A stretch of 64,000 nucleotides of DNA from Streptomyces sp. H39-S7. GTDB lineage: Bacteria; Actinomycetota; Actinomycetes; Streptomycetales; Streptomycetaceae. Below, piece after piece: positions 50,907 to 58,609 of this stretch; the stretch's first letter is position 1, and every line of letters starts with the position of its first letter. The translations under genes were made by a program, and so were the position numbers. A model generated the notes under the pieces. It searched no databases and was not told the origin of the DNA. It worked only from the letters and a program-made list of their open reading frames with translations. The stretch spans positions 92,185-156,184 of the forward strand of contig NZ_JAPVLU010000021.1 in NCBI RefSeq assembly GCF_027158205.1. Reading direction: 5' to 3'.

Positions 50907-52082
50907 TCACCGCCCCTCGGAGTCGAGGAGCCCGACGACCAGTTCCCGCGGCAGCCCGTGGGTCTCGTGCAGGTAGCTGTAGTCCTGCTCGCGCAGCGGC
51001 CCGTCGAAGCCCTGCCGGGACAGCACCAGCCGGCCCCGCTCGAGCAGCTTCGAGAAGCGGATCTCCTCGTCGAGCAGCACGTCCCGCACGGGTCCCACGC
51101 CGCTCGTCTGCCGGAAGTGGTCGAGGGTGTGCTCCACGAGTTCCGTCGGGAGGTCGGACAGCGTCCGCGAGGGGTCGTCCCGCCACAGGGTGGTCAGCAC
51201 CCGGCGCGTGAGCCGGCGCAGGACGTAGCCGCGTCCGGTGTTGGACGGCAGGACGCCGTCGCCGATGACCACGATGCTGGAACGCAGGTGGTCGGACACG
51301 ACCCGCAGCGACATCTCGTCCGTGTCCCACAGGCCGGGAAGCGTGTTCGTCCACGGATCGAAGATGTCGCACTCGTAGACCGACCGCTTGTCCTGCAGCA
51401 CGGTCAGCAGCCGCTCGAGTCCCAGTCCCGTGTCGATGGAGGGCCGTCGCAGGGGTCGCAGGCTTCCGTCGTCGTGGCGGTGGTACCGCATCTTCACGTG
51501 GTTCCACACCTCGACCCACCGCTGATCGCTGCCCGGAGTGCCCCGCGGTGGTGTGTCGCCGGTCCATACGAAGATCTCCGAGTCGGGTCCGCACGGCCCG
51601 GTGGGGCCGTTGGACCACCAGTTGTCCTCCCGTGTCAGCTCCACCGGCACCCCGAGGTCGTTCCAGGTCCGCAGGGACTGGGTGTCGGGGCCGATCTGCT
51701 CGTCCCCGCCGAAGACCGTGACGTGCAGCCGGCCCGGCGGGATGCCGAAGCCGTCGCGCAGCAGTTCGTACCCCCACCGCAGGCTCTGCGGGCCTCCGTA
51801 CTCGCCGAGCGACCAGGAGCCCAGCATCTCGAAGACCGTCAGGTGCGTGCGGTCGCCGACCTCGTCCAGGTCGGTGGTGCGCAGGCAGCGCTGGAGGCCG
51901 ACCAGGCGCCCGCCGAGCGGATGCGGCCGGCCGAGCAGGTACGGGGTGAGCGGGTGCATGCCGGAGGTGGTGAACAGCACCGGGTCTCCGGGTGGCCGCA
52001 GCAGCGAGTCGCCGGTGATGCGCTGGTGACCGCGGTCGCGGAAGAAGTCGATGAACGTGCTGACGGTCTGCTCGGTGTTCAT
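50907..52082 (-). CDS. Alanyl-tRNA synthetase paralog with catalytic core only
   Basis: A 391-residue protein. Class II AlaRS motifs are intact: FTTSGMHPLTPYLLG (motif 1), THLTVFEMLGSWSLGEY (motif 2), WSNGPTGPCGPDSE, and DTGLGLERLL (motif 3), then NTGRGYVLRRLTRRVL of the tRNA-recognition helix domain. Full AlaRS has about 880 residues; the editing domain and C-Ala domain are absent here. Such core-only paralogs may charge a non-standard acceptor, or act as resistance or biosynthetic enzymes. GAAGGA precedes the ATG at 52082. It is not a housekeeping copy: it lies beside a broken GH9 gene and an NmrA gene. An alanine-rich leader ORF lies upstream. Confidence 0.85.
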   Translation of the reverse strand: MNTEQTVSTFIDFFRDRGHQRITGDSLLRPPGDPVLFTTSGMHPLTPYLLGRPHPLGGRLVGLQRCLRTTDLDEVGDRTHLTVFEMLGSWSLGEYGGPQSLRWGYELLRDGFGIPPGRLHVTVFGGDEQIGPDTQSLRTWNDLGVPVELTREDNWWSNGPTGPCGPDSEIFVWTGDTPPRGTPGSDQRWVEVWNHVKMRYHRHDDGSLRPLRRPSIDTGLGLERLLTVLQDKRSVYECDIFDPWTNTLPGLWDTDEMSLRVVSDHLRSSIVVIGDGVLPSNTGRGYVLRRLTRRVLTTLWRDDPSRTLSDLPTELVEHTLDHFRQTSGVGPVRDVLLDEEIRFSKLLERGRLVLSRQGFDGPLREQDYSYLHETHGLPRELVVGLLDSEGR

Positions 52083-52161
52083 GGCGGTGGTTCCTTCGGG
52101 TCATGGGGACCGGAAAGGAGCCGGGGGCGGGGACACCGCGAATCAGGAGTCGTACAGCGCA

Positions 52162-52185
52162 CCGGCGGCCGTTTCCGGTCGCCGG
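52162..52185 (-). promoter_or_regulatory. Hairpin with GAAA tetraloop upstream of AlaRS-like gene
   Basis: On the minus strand, 52185-52162 reads a 6-bp stem CCGGCG/CGCCGG, an A-C mismatch, then CCG/CGG closed by GAAA. It lies between the leader ORF stop and the AlaRS-like start, and might be an attenuator or anti-terminator element. No U tract follows. Confidence 0.4.
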
Positions 52186-52200
52186 GGGTGAGGAGTGGGT

Positions 52201-52269
52201 TCAGGCGGCGGCGACCGTCGAGCTGGTAGCTCGCGCGGTCGCGGCGGTGACGTGCCTGGTGATCTCCAT
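52201..52269 (-). CDS. Candidate alanine-rich leader peptide ORF
   Basis: A 22-codon ORF, MEITRHVTAATARATSSTVAAA, with seven alanines of which three close the peptide before TGA. GGAGG directly abuts the ATG, so standard spacing is missing. A leaderless mRNA is another option, with TACCGT about seven bases before the ATG. Its position upstream of an AlaRS paralog suggests control by charged tRNA-Ala. Expression is not proven. Confidence 0.35.
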   Translation of the reverse strand: MEITRHVTAATARATSSTVAAA

Positions 52270-52459
52270 ACCTCCGACGGTAGCAGGGGCGCCCGCCGGC
52301 CTGCCCGGCATTTCTTCCGGCGCCGATCCGTCCGACGGGTACGCGCTCGGTGACGTGGGCCACTCGCGGCAGTTCGCTGTCACACTCCGGACCGCCGGCC
52401 GGCTCTCGGGAGGGACAGGGAAACGCATTCCCCGCCGACTCAGCAGAGGACGACACCCA

Positions 52460-53302
52460 ATGATCATGATCACCGGTGCCACCGGGAACTTCGGCCGCCC
52501 GCTCGTCGCGGAACTCGCGGCGCAGGGAAGCAAGGTTCGGGCGCTGACCCGCACCCCCGAGCGCGCGGACCTGCCCGCCGGAGTCGAGCCGTGCGACAGC
52601 GCCGCCCCCGACTTCGCGGGCGTGAGCGCGCTCGTGCTGAACATCGCCGGGGCGCCCGGCAGCACCGCGGCCCTGCTGGGCGCCGCGAAGGCGGCCGGTG
52701 TGCGCCGGGTCGTCACGCTCTCCTCGCTGCTGGTGGCGACGGAGGGCGCGTCCCCGGCCCGGGGCAGCACCGCCGCGCTCCACCGGGACCTGGAGGAGGC
52801 GGTGGAGGCGGACTTCCCCCAGTGGACTCATCTGCGTCCCGGCGCCTTCGCGTCGAACGCCCTGCAGTGGGCGGCGCAGCTCCGGGCCGGCGATGTCGTG
52901 CACGGGCCCTACGCCGGCGCCTGCACCGCGCCGGTCCATGAGGCGGATCTCGCCGCGGTCGCCGTCCGGGCCCTGCTCGGGGAGGAACTGCTGGGGCTGG
53001 CGCCCTCGCTGACCGGCCCTCAGGAGCTGACCTTCGCGGAACAGGTGGAGACCCTGGGGGTGGTGCTGGACCGCCCGCTGCGGTACCAGGAGATCAGCCC
53101 GGCGGCGGCCAAGGCGGCGATGCTCGCCCACAGCACCTGGGTCCAGGAGGAGATGATCGACTCACTGCTGAGCTTCCTCGCGGGAACGGTCGGGCGGCCG
53201 GCCCTGGTGAGCGGTGAGGTGGAGCGCCTGCTGGGCCGCCCCGCCCTGACCTACGCCCAGTGGGCCGAGGCCAACGCCGCCGCTTTCGCAGCCGTCTCCT
53301 GA
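52460..53302 (+). CDS. NmrA-type NAD(P)-binding protein
   Basis: A 280-residue atypical SDR. The Rossmann motif is MIMITGATGNFGRPLVAELA, followed by VRRVVTLSSLLVATEG and WTHLRPGAFASNALQW. The C-terminal part (PLRYQEISPAAAKAAML) is typical for NmrA-like and quinone-reductase-like proteins. ATG 52460 has GAGGA about ten bases upstream. It is divergent from the AlaRS-like gene. A redox-sensing or reductase role is inferred. Confidence 0.85.
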   Translation: MIMITGATGNFGRPLVAELAAQGSKVRALTRTPERADLPAGVEPCDSAAPDFAGVSALVLNIAGAPGSTAALLGAAKAAGVRRVVTLSSLLVATEGASPARGSTAALHRDLEEAVEADFPQWTHLRPGAFASNALQWAAQLRAGDVVHGPYAGACTAPVHEADLAAVAVRALLGEELLGLAPSLTGPQELTFAEQVETLGVVLDRPLRYQEISPAAAKAAMLAHSTWVQEEMIDSLLSFLAGTVGRPALVSGEVERLLGRPALTYAQWAEANAAAFAAVS

Positions 53303-53315
53303 CCGTCCGGGGGAA

Positions 53316-53344
53316 GTGCCCCGGGACCGGGGGTCCCGGGGCAC
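53316..53344. terminator. Bidirectional terminator after NmrA gene
   Basis: A 13-bp stem (53316-53328 with 53332-53344) lies between the convergent NmrA and DUF3800 genes. Confidence 0.85.
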
Positions 53345-53369
53345 GCCTGCAGCCGGGCGTCGAGCACAC

Positions 53370-54446
53370 CTACAGCCGGGCGCTGGGCACGGGACCCAGC
53401 AGGGACCAGCTCCTGCCGTCTCCCCAGAATGACGTTTCATCGACATACGGCCGCAGCAGACCGGTGAGTTCCGCGTCGCCTCGGCCGTTGAGTTCGTCCG
53501 AGGCGATCTTCCGCGCCACGCCGGCGAGGAAGTCGGCGAGCTGGATGCGGGCGTCGGAACGGGAACTGACGAGCGTCACGCTCGTCAGCCGGCCCCGCGG
53601 CCCGTACCCGGGATCAGCGGGGTACGCCGCGCTGAAGATCTCCTTGAGCTGCGCGATCCGCTCTTCAGTCAGCGTGTTGTTCCTGTCGTGCACGATGGCG
53701 ACGGGTCGGGTGCCCTCGCTCCAGTGCGCCACCGTCCGGACGATCGAGGGGATCAGCGGGTCCAGCGCGGGGATCAGCGTCGGGTCGTCGAGGAGGCGGG
53801 CCCGGAAGGAGTCCGCGGGCGATCTGGCCGCCGCGAGTTGTTCCATGATGCCGTCGAGCGGGCTGCCCGCACCGGCGCGGCGCAGCTTGTCAATGGAGCG
53901 GAAGAACGACTCGACGGGGGTCCGTTCGCCCCAGAGGTTCTTGGTGCGCATCAGGTTGTTGGCCGACTCCAGGAACTCCTGCCACAACTCCGGCCCGAAG
54001 GACCGAGGTCCCTCGCGGTACAGCGCGACGGCCAGGGCATGGGCTTCCTCGTCCCGGCTCAGACCCGCGCTGGCCGCGTGCGTGGCATCCCCGACCAGCA
54101 GGTCGACCGCCCTCCCGACCACGAAGAACGCCTTGTCGGTCAGGTGGACCTGGGCATGGCCGTGGATCGGCCCCAGCGGTCCGAGCAGCCAGGTGAGGAC
54201 CGGCCGGTGCTTCTCGCGGAGCAGATGGTTCGCCTTGTACTCCTGCGCGGGAGAGCGAATCCTGTTCCGTATCTCCTGGATGCTGTCCGCCGCCAGGGCG
54301 ACGTCCAACCAGACGCTGGCATGGGCGAATACATCCGTGTTGCCGCCCAGGAGATTCTCTCCGTCGGAACCCGACTCGTCGCAGGCGACCTCGATGAGCG
54401 GGCCGGTCGCCGCCGCATGGAGAGGTTCCTCCCGGTCGCCTGTCAC
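53370..54446 (-). CDS. DUF3800-like protein (RNase H fold)
   Basis: A 358-residue protein. It begins EVACDESGSDGENLLGG, with the acidic DES motif of DUF3800, which has the RNase H fold. Further conserved elements are VAIVHDRNNTLTEERI (about residue 250) and ARIQLADFLAGVARK (about 310). The length exceeds the usual 220-280 residues. DUF3800 proteins are presumed nucleases and often occur in defence islands or mobile regions, but no such island is apparent here. The upstream neighbour is a MarR gene transcribed in the same direction 79 bp before. Confidence 0.75.
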   Translation of the reverse strand: MTGDREEPLHAAATGPLIEVACDESGSDGENLLGGNTDVFAHASVWLDVALAADSIQEIRNRIRSPAQEYKANHLLREKHRPVLTWLLGPLGPIHGHAQVHLTDKAFFVVGRAVDLLVGDATHAASAGLSRDEEAHALAVALYREGPRSFGPELWQEFLESANNLMRTKNLWGERTPVESFFRSIDKLRRAGAGSPLDGIMEQLAAARSPADSFRARLLDDPTLIPALDPLIPSIVRTVAHWSEGTRPVAIVHDRNNTLTEERIAQLKEIFSAAYPADPGYGPRGRLTSVTLVSSRSDARIQLADFLAGVARKIASDELNGRGDAELTGLLRPYVDETSFWGDGRSWSLLGPVPSARL

Positions 54447-54525
54447 TGCCTGGTCCTCCCGCGGATGGGCATCCCGCCATCATCGGTGATCAGCGCGGGA
54501 TCCACCACGAGTTTTCCGACGGTCC

Positions 54526-55020
54526 TCACTTCCGAGCGCCCTCCGGCCCGGCCGGCCGGGCGACATCGCGGCGCAGTTCCTCGGTTGCCGCGTGGTACGC
54601 CGTCGCCGCGTGCTCGAAGTAGTCGAAGAGGACGTCGAGCTGTTCCGGGGTGTACCGGGCGAGAACGTCGCCGACCCGGCGTCGGGCGGGCCCCGCGACC
54701 GCCTCGACGTCCACGCCACCGGTGGCTCCGGCCACCGGCTCGATGATGACCTTGCGCCGATCGGCCGGGTCCACCGCCCGGCGCACCAGGCCCCGGCGCT
54801 CCAGGCGGTCGATCAGCCGGGTGGTCGCGCCCGTGGTCAGCCCGGTGCGCTCGGCGAGCTCGCCGGAGGTGAGGCTGCCGGCCAGGTCGAGAACGCTCAG
54901 GGCGCGCAGGTCGGTGGTGTGCAGCCCGGCGGCCTCCGCACTCGCCTGCCCGTTGAGCACCACCGCGTCCACGTAGCGGCGGTAGATCCGATGCGCGTTC
55001 TCCCGGCGAACGGTTGACAT
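54526..55020 (-). CDS. MarR family transcriptional regulator
   Basis: A 164-residue MarR protein. The winged helix includes TSGELAERTGLTTGATTRLI (recognition helix) and LVRRAVDPADRRKVII (wing with DxR). The ATG at 55020 follows GGGAGG, and a perfect palindrome lies just upstream. It is divergent from a SnoaL-type gene, the typical organisation for a phenolic- or antibiotic-responsive repressor. The ligand is unknown. Confidence 0.9.
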   Translation of the reverse strand: MSTVRRENAHRIYRRYVDAVVLNGQASAEAAGLHTTDLRALSVLDLAGSLTSGELAERTGLTTGATTRLIDRLERRGLVRRAVDPADRRKVIIEPVAGATGGVDVEAVAGPARRRVGDVLARYTPEQLDVLFDYFEHAATAYHAATEELRRDVARPAGPEGARK

Positions 55021-55044
55021 CCCGAGCGACCTCCCTTTCACTTA

Positions 55045-55064
55045 TATCTGCACGCATGCAGATA
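55045..55064. promoter_or_regulatory. MarR operator palindrome
   Basis: TATCTGCA (55045-55052), CGCA, TGCAGATA (55057-55064) is a perfect 8-bp inverted repeat with a 4-bp centre, in the MarR/SgcJ gap; a further half-site GTGCAGAT follows at about 55073-55080. Very likely the repressor target. Confidence 0.8.
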
Positions 55065-55111
55065 CTTCAGTCGTGCAGATTCTTTTCAGTGTAACCAATC
55101 GGAGGCCCGAG

Positions 55112-55579
55112 ATGAACGCCGACAGCATCGACCGCACCGCCGACCTGCAGGCCATCACCGCACTGTTCGAGGGCATGAACGCCGCCTGGGGTCGCGGCGA
55201 CGCCGACGCCTACGGCGAACACTTCACGTCCGACGCCACCTACACGACGTACGTGGGCACGCTCTACCAGGGGCGGACCGACATCGTGGAGTCGCACCGC
55301 GCGCTGCTGGCCACGTTCCTCAAGGGCACGCGGCTGGCGGCGGAGACCACCGACATCCGGTTCCTCTCCCCCGACACGGCCGTGGTGCTGTCCCGGGGAG
55401 ATGTCAGCAAGGGCGACAAGCCGCCCAGGAAGCTCCGGAAGGTGCAGACGTCCACGGTCGTCCGCGACGCCGACGGGCGGTGGCGGGTGGCCGCCTTCCA
55501 CAACACCAAGCGGCATCCGGTCATGGAGGCCGTGTCCTTCACCTTCGCCCCCGCCACCAAGCCGCTCGCCCACCGGTAG
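55112..55579 (+). CDS. SgcJ/EcaC family (NTF2-like) protein
   Basis: A 155-residue protein. DLQAITALFEGMNAAWGRGDADAYGEHF then DIVESHRALLATF and VQTSTVVRDADGRWRVAAFH are the SgcJ/EcaC oxidoreductase-like pattern of the NTF2-like fold. Such proteins often occur as targets of MarR regulators. GGAGG (55101-55105) is six bases before the ATG at 55112. The MarR dyad lies about 50 bp upstream. No catalytic function is known. Confidence 0.85.
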   Translation: MNADSIDRTADLQAITALFEGMNAAWGRGDADAYGEHFTSDATYTTYVGTLYQGRTDIVESHRALLATFLKGTRLAAETTDIRFLSPDTAVVLSRGDVSKGDKPPRKLRKVQTSTVVRDADGRWRVAAFHNTKRHPVMEAVSFTFAPATKPLAHR

Positions 55580-55643
55580 CGACGCCGGCCGGGCCCCTCG
55601 GACCATGGCGCCGGGCACCCGCATGACTTGGCATGATGACCCG

Positions 55644-56150
55644 ATGCAAGATCACGAGAGAACCCAGCCGCCGTGGATCGCGGACGAGCGCGCCAGCCTG
55701 ACGGCCTTCCTGCAGTACCAGCGCGAGACGCTGGCCATGAAATGCAGCGGGCTGACCACCGAGCAGTTGCGGACGAGAGCCGTTCCCCCCTCGGAACTGT
55801 CGCTGCTCGGACTCGTCCGGCATCTGGTCGAGGTCGAGCGCGGCTGGTTCCGGAAAATACTGAACGACGAGGACGTGCGGCCCTACTGGCCCCGCCCGGA
55901 GCCCGGCCGGTTCAGCGAATGGGACGTCGACGCGGCCGACCCCGACGAGGCGTTCCGCGCCTGGCACGAGGAGTGCGCCCGGTCCCGCGCGATCGTGGAA
56001 GCGGCCGGGTCACTGGACGACACCGGGCACTACGGCGACGAGGTGTACTCGCTGCGCTACATCCTCACCCACATGATCGAGGAGTACGCGCGGCACAACG
56101 GTCAGGCCGATCTGCTGCGCGAGTGCATCGACGGCACCACCGGGGAGTAA
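55644..56150 (+). CDS. DinB family (DUF664) protein
   Basis: A 168-residue DinB-like protein with ERASLTAFLQYQRETLAMKC, then VRHLVEVERGWFRKIL and LTHMIEEYARHNGQADLLREC. It is similar in layout to the gene at 47732 and may bind a metal through the His residues of RHL and EYARHNG. ATG 55644 lacks a strong Shine-Dalgarno, and an earlier ATG (55623) is possible; a CATGAT stretch (55632-55637) suggests a leaderless transcript. Function unknown, thiol-dependent transferase-like. Confidence 0.83.
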   Translation: MQDHERTQPPWIADERASLTAFLQYQRETLAMKCSGLTTEQLRTRAVPPSELSLLGLVRHLVEVERGWFRKILNDEDVRPYWPRPEPGRFSEWDVDAADPDEAFRAWHEECARSRAIVEAAGSLDDTGHYGDEVYSLRYILTHMIEEYARHNGQADLLRECIDGTTGE

Positions 56151-56192
56151 ACCGAGGTGACCGGCGGACGGTCGTCTTCTACGCTCGGCAGC

Positions 56193-56765
56193 ATGGACGG
56201 CGCCGCGGGACTGTTGAACGTCATCGATGTCGAGGCGACCTGCTGGGCCGGCGAACCGCCTGCCGGGGCGGTCAGCGAGATCATCGAGATCGGGCTGACC
56301 GTCGTCGACCTCGACACGGGCGAGCGGGTCGCACGGCACCGCATCCTGGTGCGGCCCGCACGGTCCGCCGTCAGCGCCTTCTGCACCGAACTGACGGGTC
56401 TGACCCAGGCCGAGGTGGACACCGGCGTCGCCTTCCCCGAAGCCTGCCGGCTGCTGGCCGCCGAGCACCGGGCCGGGAGCCGGCCGTGGGCGAGTTGGGG
56501 TGACTACGACCGGCACCAGTTCACCCGGCAGTGCCTGGCGACCGGCACGGAGTACCCCTTCGGATCCCGGTACACCAACGTGAAGCCGGTCTTCACCGAG
56601 GCCCATGGGCTGCGCAAGCGGCCCGGCATGGCACAGGCCCTGCGGATCGCCGGGCTACCGCTGGAGGGCCGCCACCACCGCGGCGAGGACGACGCGTGGA
56701 ACATCGCGGCCCTGATCCTCGCCCTGGCCGCCGACGGCGCCTGGCCCGGCGCGTCGGCACCCTGA
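56193..56765 (+). CDS. DEDD-type 3'-5' exonuclease (ERI-1/KapD-like)
   Basis: A 190-residue exonuclease fold. Exo I is VIDVEATCWAG, Exo II-like WGDYDRHQF, and Exo III HRGEDDAWNIAALIL with the final Asp. The sequence SEIIEIGLTVVD resembles the ERI-1/KapD group that acts on RNA or DNA 3' ends. It is shorter than typical oligoribonucleases with added domains. ATG 56193 follows TACGCT (56180-56185), fitting a leaderless transcript; GTG 56157 is an alternative. No partner gene is evident. Confidence 0.85.
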   Translation: MDGAAGLLNVIDVEATCWAGEPPAGAVSEIIEIGLTVVDLDTGERVARHRILVRPARSAVSAFCTELTGLTQAEVDTGVAFPEACRLLAAEHRAGSRPWASWGDYDRHQFTRQCLATGTEYPFGSRYTNVKPVFTEAHGLRKRPGMAQALRIAGLPLEGRHHRGEDDAWNIAALILALAADGAWPGASAP

Positions 56766-56823
56766 CGGGACGGGGATCGGACCCCTTCCGCCCGGCCGCG
56801 GAGGGCACGGCCTGGGACAGGCC

Positions 56824-57111
56824 CTAGGGACGGTGCTGCCGCAGGTGGTAGTCGCCGCCCCCGACCGGTCGGTACGGCGGGATGTCGCGGCCCGGCTGGT
56901 AGTGCGGCCCCTGGCGCATGTGGCGGCCCACCAGGAGGATGTCCGCGGCGGCCACCGCCGCCACGACCGCGAGGGCGACCGCCCACTCCGGGTGACCCGC
57001 CACGGCGAATCCCACGGCGCCGCCCACCGCCCAGACCAGCCCGAACACGGCGAGCCCCAGGCGCAGGCGCAGGGCACTGCGCGCGGTCAGCGGCTCACTC
57101 CCGGTACGCAT
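56824..57111 (-). CDS. DUF6343 family small membrane protein
   Basis: A 95-residue protein. The N-terminal MRTGSEPLTARSALRLRL and C-terminal HMRQGPHYQPGRDIPPYRPV are those of the Streptomyces DUF6343 family, with two membrane helices between (AVFGLVWAVGGAVGF and AVALAVVAAVAAADILL). The function is unknown. GGAGGAG is about ten bases upstream of the ATG at 57111. It follows the LCP gene in the same direction by 53 bp, so the two may be co-transcribed. Confidence 0.83.
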   Translation of the reverse strand: MRTGSEPLTARSALRLRLGLAVFGLVWAVGGAVGFAVAGHPEWAVALAVVAAVAAADILLVGRHMRQGPHYQPGRDIPPYRPVGGGDYHLRQHRP

Positions 57112-57164
57112 GGCGACGCATCTCCTCCCCTCCAGCATCCACCTTCGGAGCGGCGATTGCGAGG

Positions 57165-58448
57165 TCAGCCGCCGGAGCCGAACACCGTGTTGGCGCAGGT
57201 GTCCTGGTCCGCGGAACGGGCGTCGGCCAGGACGGTGGAAGGCAGCGCCGTGGGCGTCCCCGTCGGCTTCGTCGAGGCCGAGGGCGTCGGCGTCGCGGGC
57301 GGGGTGGTCGTCGTACCGGCGGCGTCCTGTCCGTCGATGGTCAGGTCGGCCCTGAGGGTGGCCCACAAGGTGTCGACGTCGGGGTGGACCAGTTCGACGC
57401 GCTCGCCGCTGAAGCGCCAGGGGGTGGTCAGGAACTTCAGCTCGTGCAGGTCGATGTGTTTCAGCGACGAGCCGAACTCCAGGAGTTTGGCAACCGAGTC
57501 GAGACCCGGGTCGACGATCAGCGACTTGGTCACGGCCTCCGCGAGCGGCAGCAGCGTGGTGGGGTTGATGCCCTGCCCCTTGATCTTGGACACCAGTGAG
57601 CCGAGGAAGGCCTGTTGGCGCAGCATCCGGCCGATGTCGGAGCCGTCCCCGATGCCGTGCCGCAACCGCACGTAGTCCAGGGCCTGCTGGCCCTGGACGC
57701 TCTGCCTGCCCTTGCTGAGGACGAGGTTGCCGCGGGCGCCCAGATTCGGGTTCACGTCGCGGTCGTAGATGTCGTTCGGCAGGCACACCTCGACGCCGTG
57801 GACGGCTTTCGTCATGGCCGCGAAGCCCTCGAAGTTCGCCACGATGGTGTGGTCCACCCGCAGGCCGGTGAGTTTCTCGACCGTGTTCTGCGTGCAGGCC
57901 GGGTTGCCGGCGTCGGTCTCGCCCACCGAGAACGCCTCGTTGAACATGGTGTGGGACCGCTCTTCGGTCCAGGTCCCGTCCGGCAGCCGGCAGGAGGGGA
58001 TGGTGACCAGGGTGTCGCGGGGGATGGAGACGCCGATCGCGTGCCGGTGGTCGGCGTAGACGTGCAGCAGGATCGTGGTGTCCGAGCGGGCCGTGCCGCT
58101 CTCTCCGCCGCCGAGGCTGCTGTTGTTGCCGCCGCGCGAGTCGGATCCGATGAGCAGGACGTTGACCGGGGTGTTCCCGGTGGCGTCGGGTTCGGCGGCG
58201 GGCGGCCTGTCGGCGCTCAGCGCCTCGGCGGGGAAAGTCCTGATGTTGCTGTTGAAGTGGTAGTAGATCGCTCCGCCCGAGACGACCAGCAGTACCAGTG
58301 TGCCGACCGCCGTCCAGGCGACGATCCTCCTGGCCCGACGGCCGGTTCCACGCACTGCCGGGGCCGCGGGGCCGCCGGCCGTGGTCTCGGGTATCTCCTC
58401 CGGAGCGACCCCGTCGTGTTCGTGCGTCTCGTACCGCGCGCCTGGCAT
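57165..58448 (-). CDS. LCP family (LytR-CpsA-Psr) cell-wall glycopolymer ligase
   Basis: A 427-residue membrane-anchored protein. The N-terminal cytoplasmic part is followed by a helix IVAWTAVGTLVLLVVSGGAIYYHF (about residues 41-64). The LCP domain has VNVLLIGSDSRGG, a Asp-rich ARSDTTILLHVYA, VSIPRDTLVTIP and LDYVRLRHGIGDGSDIGRM (arginine-rich active site). It transfers teichoic-acid-like polymers to peptidoglycan or glycans to proteins. The tail is Thr/Pro-rich. ATG 58448 follows GGGGAGAGG. A 12-bp palindrome lies immediately upstream. Confidence 0.9.
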   Translation of the reverse strand: MPGARYETHEHDGVAPEEIPETTAGGPAAPAVRGTGRRARRIVAWTAVGTLVLLVVSGGAIYYHFNSNIRTFPAEALSADRPPAAEPDATGNTPVNVLLIGSDSRGGNNSSLGGGESGTARSDTTILLHVYADHRHAIGVSIPRDTLVTIPSCRLPDGTWTEERSHTMFNEAFSVGETDAGNPACTQNTVEKLTGLRVDHTIVANFEGFAAMTKAVHGVEVCLPNDIYDRDVNPNLGARGNLVLSKGRQSVQGQQALDYVRLRHGIGDGSDIGRMLRQQAFLGSLVSKIKGQGINPTTLLPLAEAVTKSLIVDPGLDSVAKLLEFGSSLKHIDLHELKFLTTPWRFSGERVELVHPDVDTLWATLRADLTIDGQDAAGTTTTPPATPTPSASTKPTGTPTALPSTVLADARSADQDTCANTVFGSGG

Positions 58449-58465
58449 CTGCGTACCTCTCCCCT

Positions 58466-58491
58466 GGTGTGCGACTCCTGAGTCGCACACC
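58466..58491. promoter_or_regulatory. Palindrome upstream of LCP gene
   Basis: GGTGTGCGACTC (58466-58477) and GAGTCGCACACC (58480-58491) form a 12-bp perfect dyad with a 2-bp centre, 18 bases before the LCP start. It may be an operator or a leader hairpin. Confidence 0.5.
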
Positions 58492-58562
58492 GAAGATCGT
58501 CGCAGACGGATATGAGGATAATGTTAGATCTCTCGAACAGTTCCGAACACAGACGCCGACCT

Positions 58563-58590
58563 GCGGCCGGACCCGGTCGGGTCCGGCCGC
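58563..58590 (-). terminator. Terminator of the GH27-GH95-SGNH operon
   Basis: A 12-bp perfect stem (58563-58574 with 58579-58590) and GGTC loop lie 20 bases past the SGNH stop on the minus strand. Confidence 0.85.
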
Positions 58591-58609
58591 GGACCGCTGC
58601 CCGGCGACG

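Larger units (their letters stand above)
52083..52459. other. 377-bp divergent promoter region
   Basis: Between the AlaRS-like gene and the NmrA gene. It contains the alanine-rich leader ORF (52201-52269, minus strand) and a hairpin (52162-52185). The plus-strand part (52380-52459) carries the NmrA leader with GAGGA (52445-52449). No other gene was seen. Confidence 0.55.

Noticed and set aside
53370..54446. Defence island
   Set aside because: Only the DUF3800 gene hints at it. No restriction, toxin-antitoxin or CRISPR gene flanks it.
56157..56192. GTG start at 56157 for the exonuclease
   Set aside because: The 12 extra residues are not domain-like, and the TACGCT box places a transcription start near the ATG at 56193.
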